Shown piece by piece: positions 25,162 through 25,899 of a stretch of 25,899 bases of DNA; the stretch's first letter is position 1, and every line of letters begins with the position of its first letter. The notes below the pieces were generated by a model, which saw nothing but the letters and a program-made list of their open reading frames with translations, was not told the origin of the DNA and did not search any database. The DNA lies in assembly GCA_025453315.1 (NCBI GenBank), contig JALOQQ010000003.1:1-25899 (forward strand), read 5' to 3'. This DNA comes from Planctomycetota bacterium. GTDB lineage: Bacteria; Patescibacteriota; Patescibacteriia; Patescibacteriales; UBA12465. A program made the position numbers and the translations under genes.

Positions 25162-25899
25162 ATGAAAAAGAAAAGTTCTCTTGCGGGATTATTAATCCCC
25201 GTTTTTGCCATTATGGCATTATTTATTTGGTCTTGTGAAAAGGACCTGGACACAGAAACTACCTCAGAGTATGGCGACTATGATCTAGCTAAATTAAAAT
25301 TTATGATCGAAGGTAAAGAAGCAATTGGTGGCGAAACTTATAAAGACTCGCTTATAACTATTCGAGTTGAAAATAATGTTTACAATCCGGATTCATTTAT
25401 CTGGAAACCAAGCAAGGATTCTGTAAAAATTAAAGATTCCATAAAAATTTTAGGGCAAGAAATTAAAGATTATAAATTTACCAGTTCTGGTAAATATATC
25501 TTTAACGTCACAATCAGTAATACGCGCACTAAAGTTCATGGTTCAATAATGTTTTACGTAAAATTACCTAACGACACAACCGACACAACCGTAATAATTC
25601 CTGGTGCCGATAGTACCGAGATCGTTCTCTTATCCACCTCGGATTTAGGCAATGGTTTAATAAGATATAACCTAGGTTTTCCTAAATTGTATTTAACTAA
25701 AGCCACTACTAAATATTATTTTGCTGGTGATTTTAATGGTTGGCAACTACAATCAACTACTTTATCTTCTAATGGAAAATTAGTTTTGGTCACGGTAGAT
25801 ACAAAAAATACCGATGGAATAAATAGTCCAAAACAATATTACTTTATGAATATTAAAGGTGGCGATGCTGGCGGTACCGACTGGGGCTGGATACAGAGT
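25162..25899 (+). CDS. Lipoprotein with PKD-like and starch-binding-like stretches (partial, runs off the right edge)
   Basis: An open frame of 246 codons starting at 25162 and unbroken to the window end. Residues 1-25 are a signal peptide with positive start (MKKKS), hydrophobic core and IWSC as a lipobox-like site (Cys25); Trp at -2 is unusual. After an acidic linker (EKDLDTETTSEYGDY) comes a beta-rich region (about 35-130) with a PKD-like pattern ending FTSSGKYIFNVTISN. Residues about 130-150 are Thr/Asp-rich. Then YYFAGDFNGWQLQST (about 191-205) matches the FxGDFNxW signature of glycogen/starch-binding CBM48-type domains. The SCEKD-style N-terminus is common in Bacteroidota lipoproteins. 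I infer a surface-attached, possibly polysaccharide-binding protein. No Shine-Dalgarno; start context ACAACA-ATG. Confidence 0.75.
   Translation, partial: MKKKSSLAGLLIPVFAIMALFIWSCEKDLDTETTSEYGDYDLAKLKFMIEGKEAIGGETYKDSLITIRVENNVYNPDSFIWKPSKDSVKIKDSIKILGQEIKDYKFTSSGKYIFNVTISNTRTKVHGSIMFYVKLPNDTTDTTVIIPGADSTEIVLLSTSDLGNGLIRYNLGFPKLYLTKATTKYYFAGDFNGWQLQSTTLSSNGKLVLVTVDTKNTDGINSPKQYYFMNIKGGDAGGTDWGWIQS

Overview
The window looks like part of the chromosome of a Candidate Phyla Radiation bacterium (Patescibacteria, most likely a Parcubacteria-type lineage). The evidence is an AT-rich sequence, a divergent 16S rRNA carrying CPR-type changes in otherwise near-invariant helices, tRNA genes without encoded CCA, no Shine-Dalgarno sequence before essentially any gene, short operons of housekeeping genes, and wall-associated LCP and VanW proteins. 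The placement is inferred from sequence features, not from a tree.

Layout. 1-243 (-): the start of a secreted protein running off the left edge. 444-2300 (+): a self-contained 16S rRNA transcription unit with its own promoter, long processing stem and terminator, and no 23S or 5S behind it. 2335-3321 (-): trpS. 3440-5000: three tRNAs (Pro-GGG, Leu-CAG, Pro-CGG) around an unrecognised 310-aa protein with DHH-like motifs. 4999-5223 (-): a candidate structured RNA transcribed divergently from an operon LCP protein - der - pth (5321-8997). 8998-9410: a terminator and a ~100-nt hairpin whose loop carries AAGGAGG. 9411-14597: dprA and topA, separated by a two-gene cassette (10747-12159) encoding a secreted beta-rich protein and a membrane-anchored coiled-coil protein that look Bacteroidota-like and have their own promoter and terminator. 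14723-19275 (-): a membrane protein with a charged tail, pheT, pheS and another small membrane protein. 19464-20651 (+): a DHH-family protein with a degenerate active site. Then tRNA-Ile(UAU), an unrecognised helical protein (-), and tRNA-Val(GAC) leading into hsp20 - small ORF - vanW (21686-24419). 24528-24714 (-): a second, rod-shaped RNA candidate with a near-consensus promoter. 25162-25899 (+): the start of a lipoprotein with PKD-like and starch-binding-like stretches, running off the right edge.

How the parts fit. Most genes serve translation (16S, six tRNA genes of which five are different isoacceptor families or anticodons plus Pro twice, TrpRS, PheRS, Pth, the ribosome-assembly GTPase Der), DNA topology and transformation (TopA, DprA), proteostasis (Hsp20) and the cell envelope (LCP, VanW). 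Promoters are sigma-70-like (TTGACA, 16-18 nt, TATAAT-like) and most units end in strong hairpin-U terminators, several of them placed to serve convergent units. The most unusual elements are the three structured RNA candidates, the secreted-protein genes that share 5' leader motifs, tRNA-Ile(UAU), and the lack of Shine-Dalgarno sequences despite an intact anti-SD. (The window holds five tRNA genes in total: Pro-GGG, Leu-CAG, Pro-CGG, Ile-UAU and Val-GAC.)
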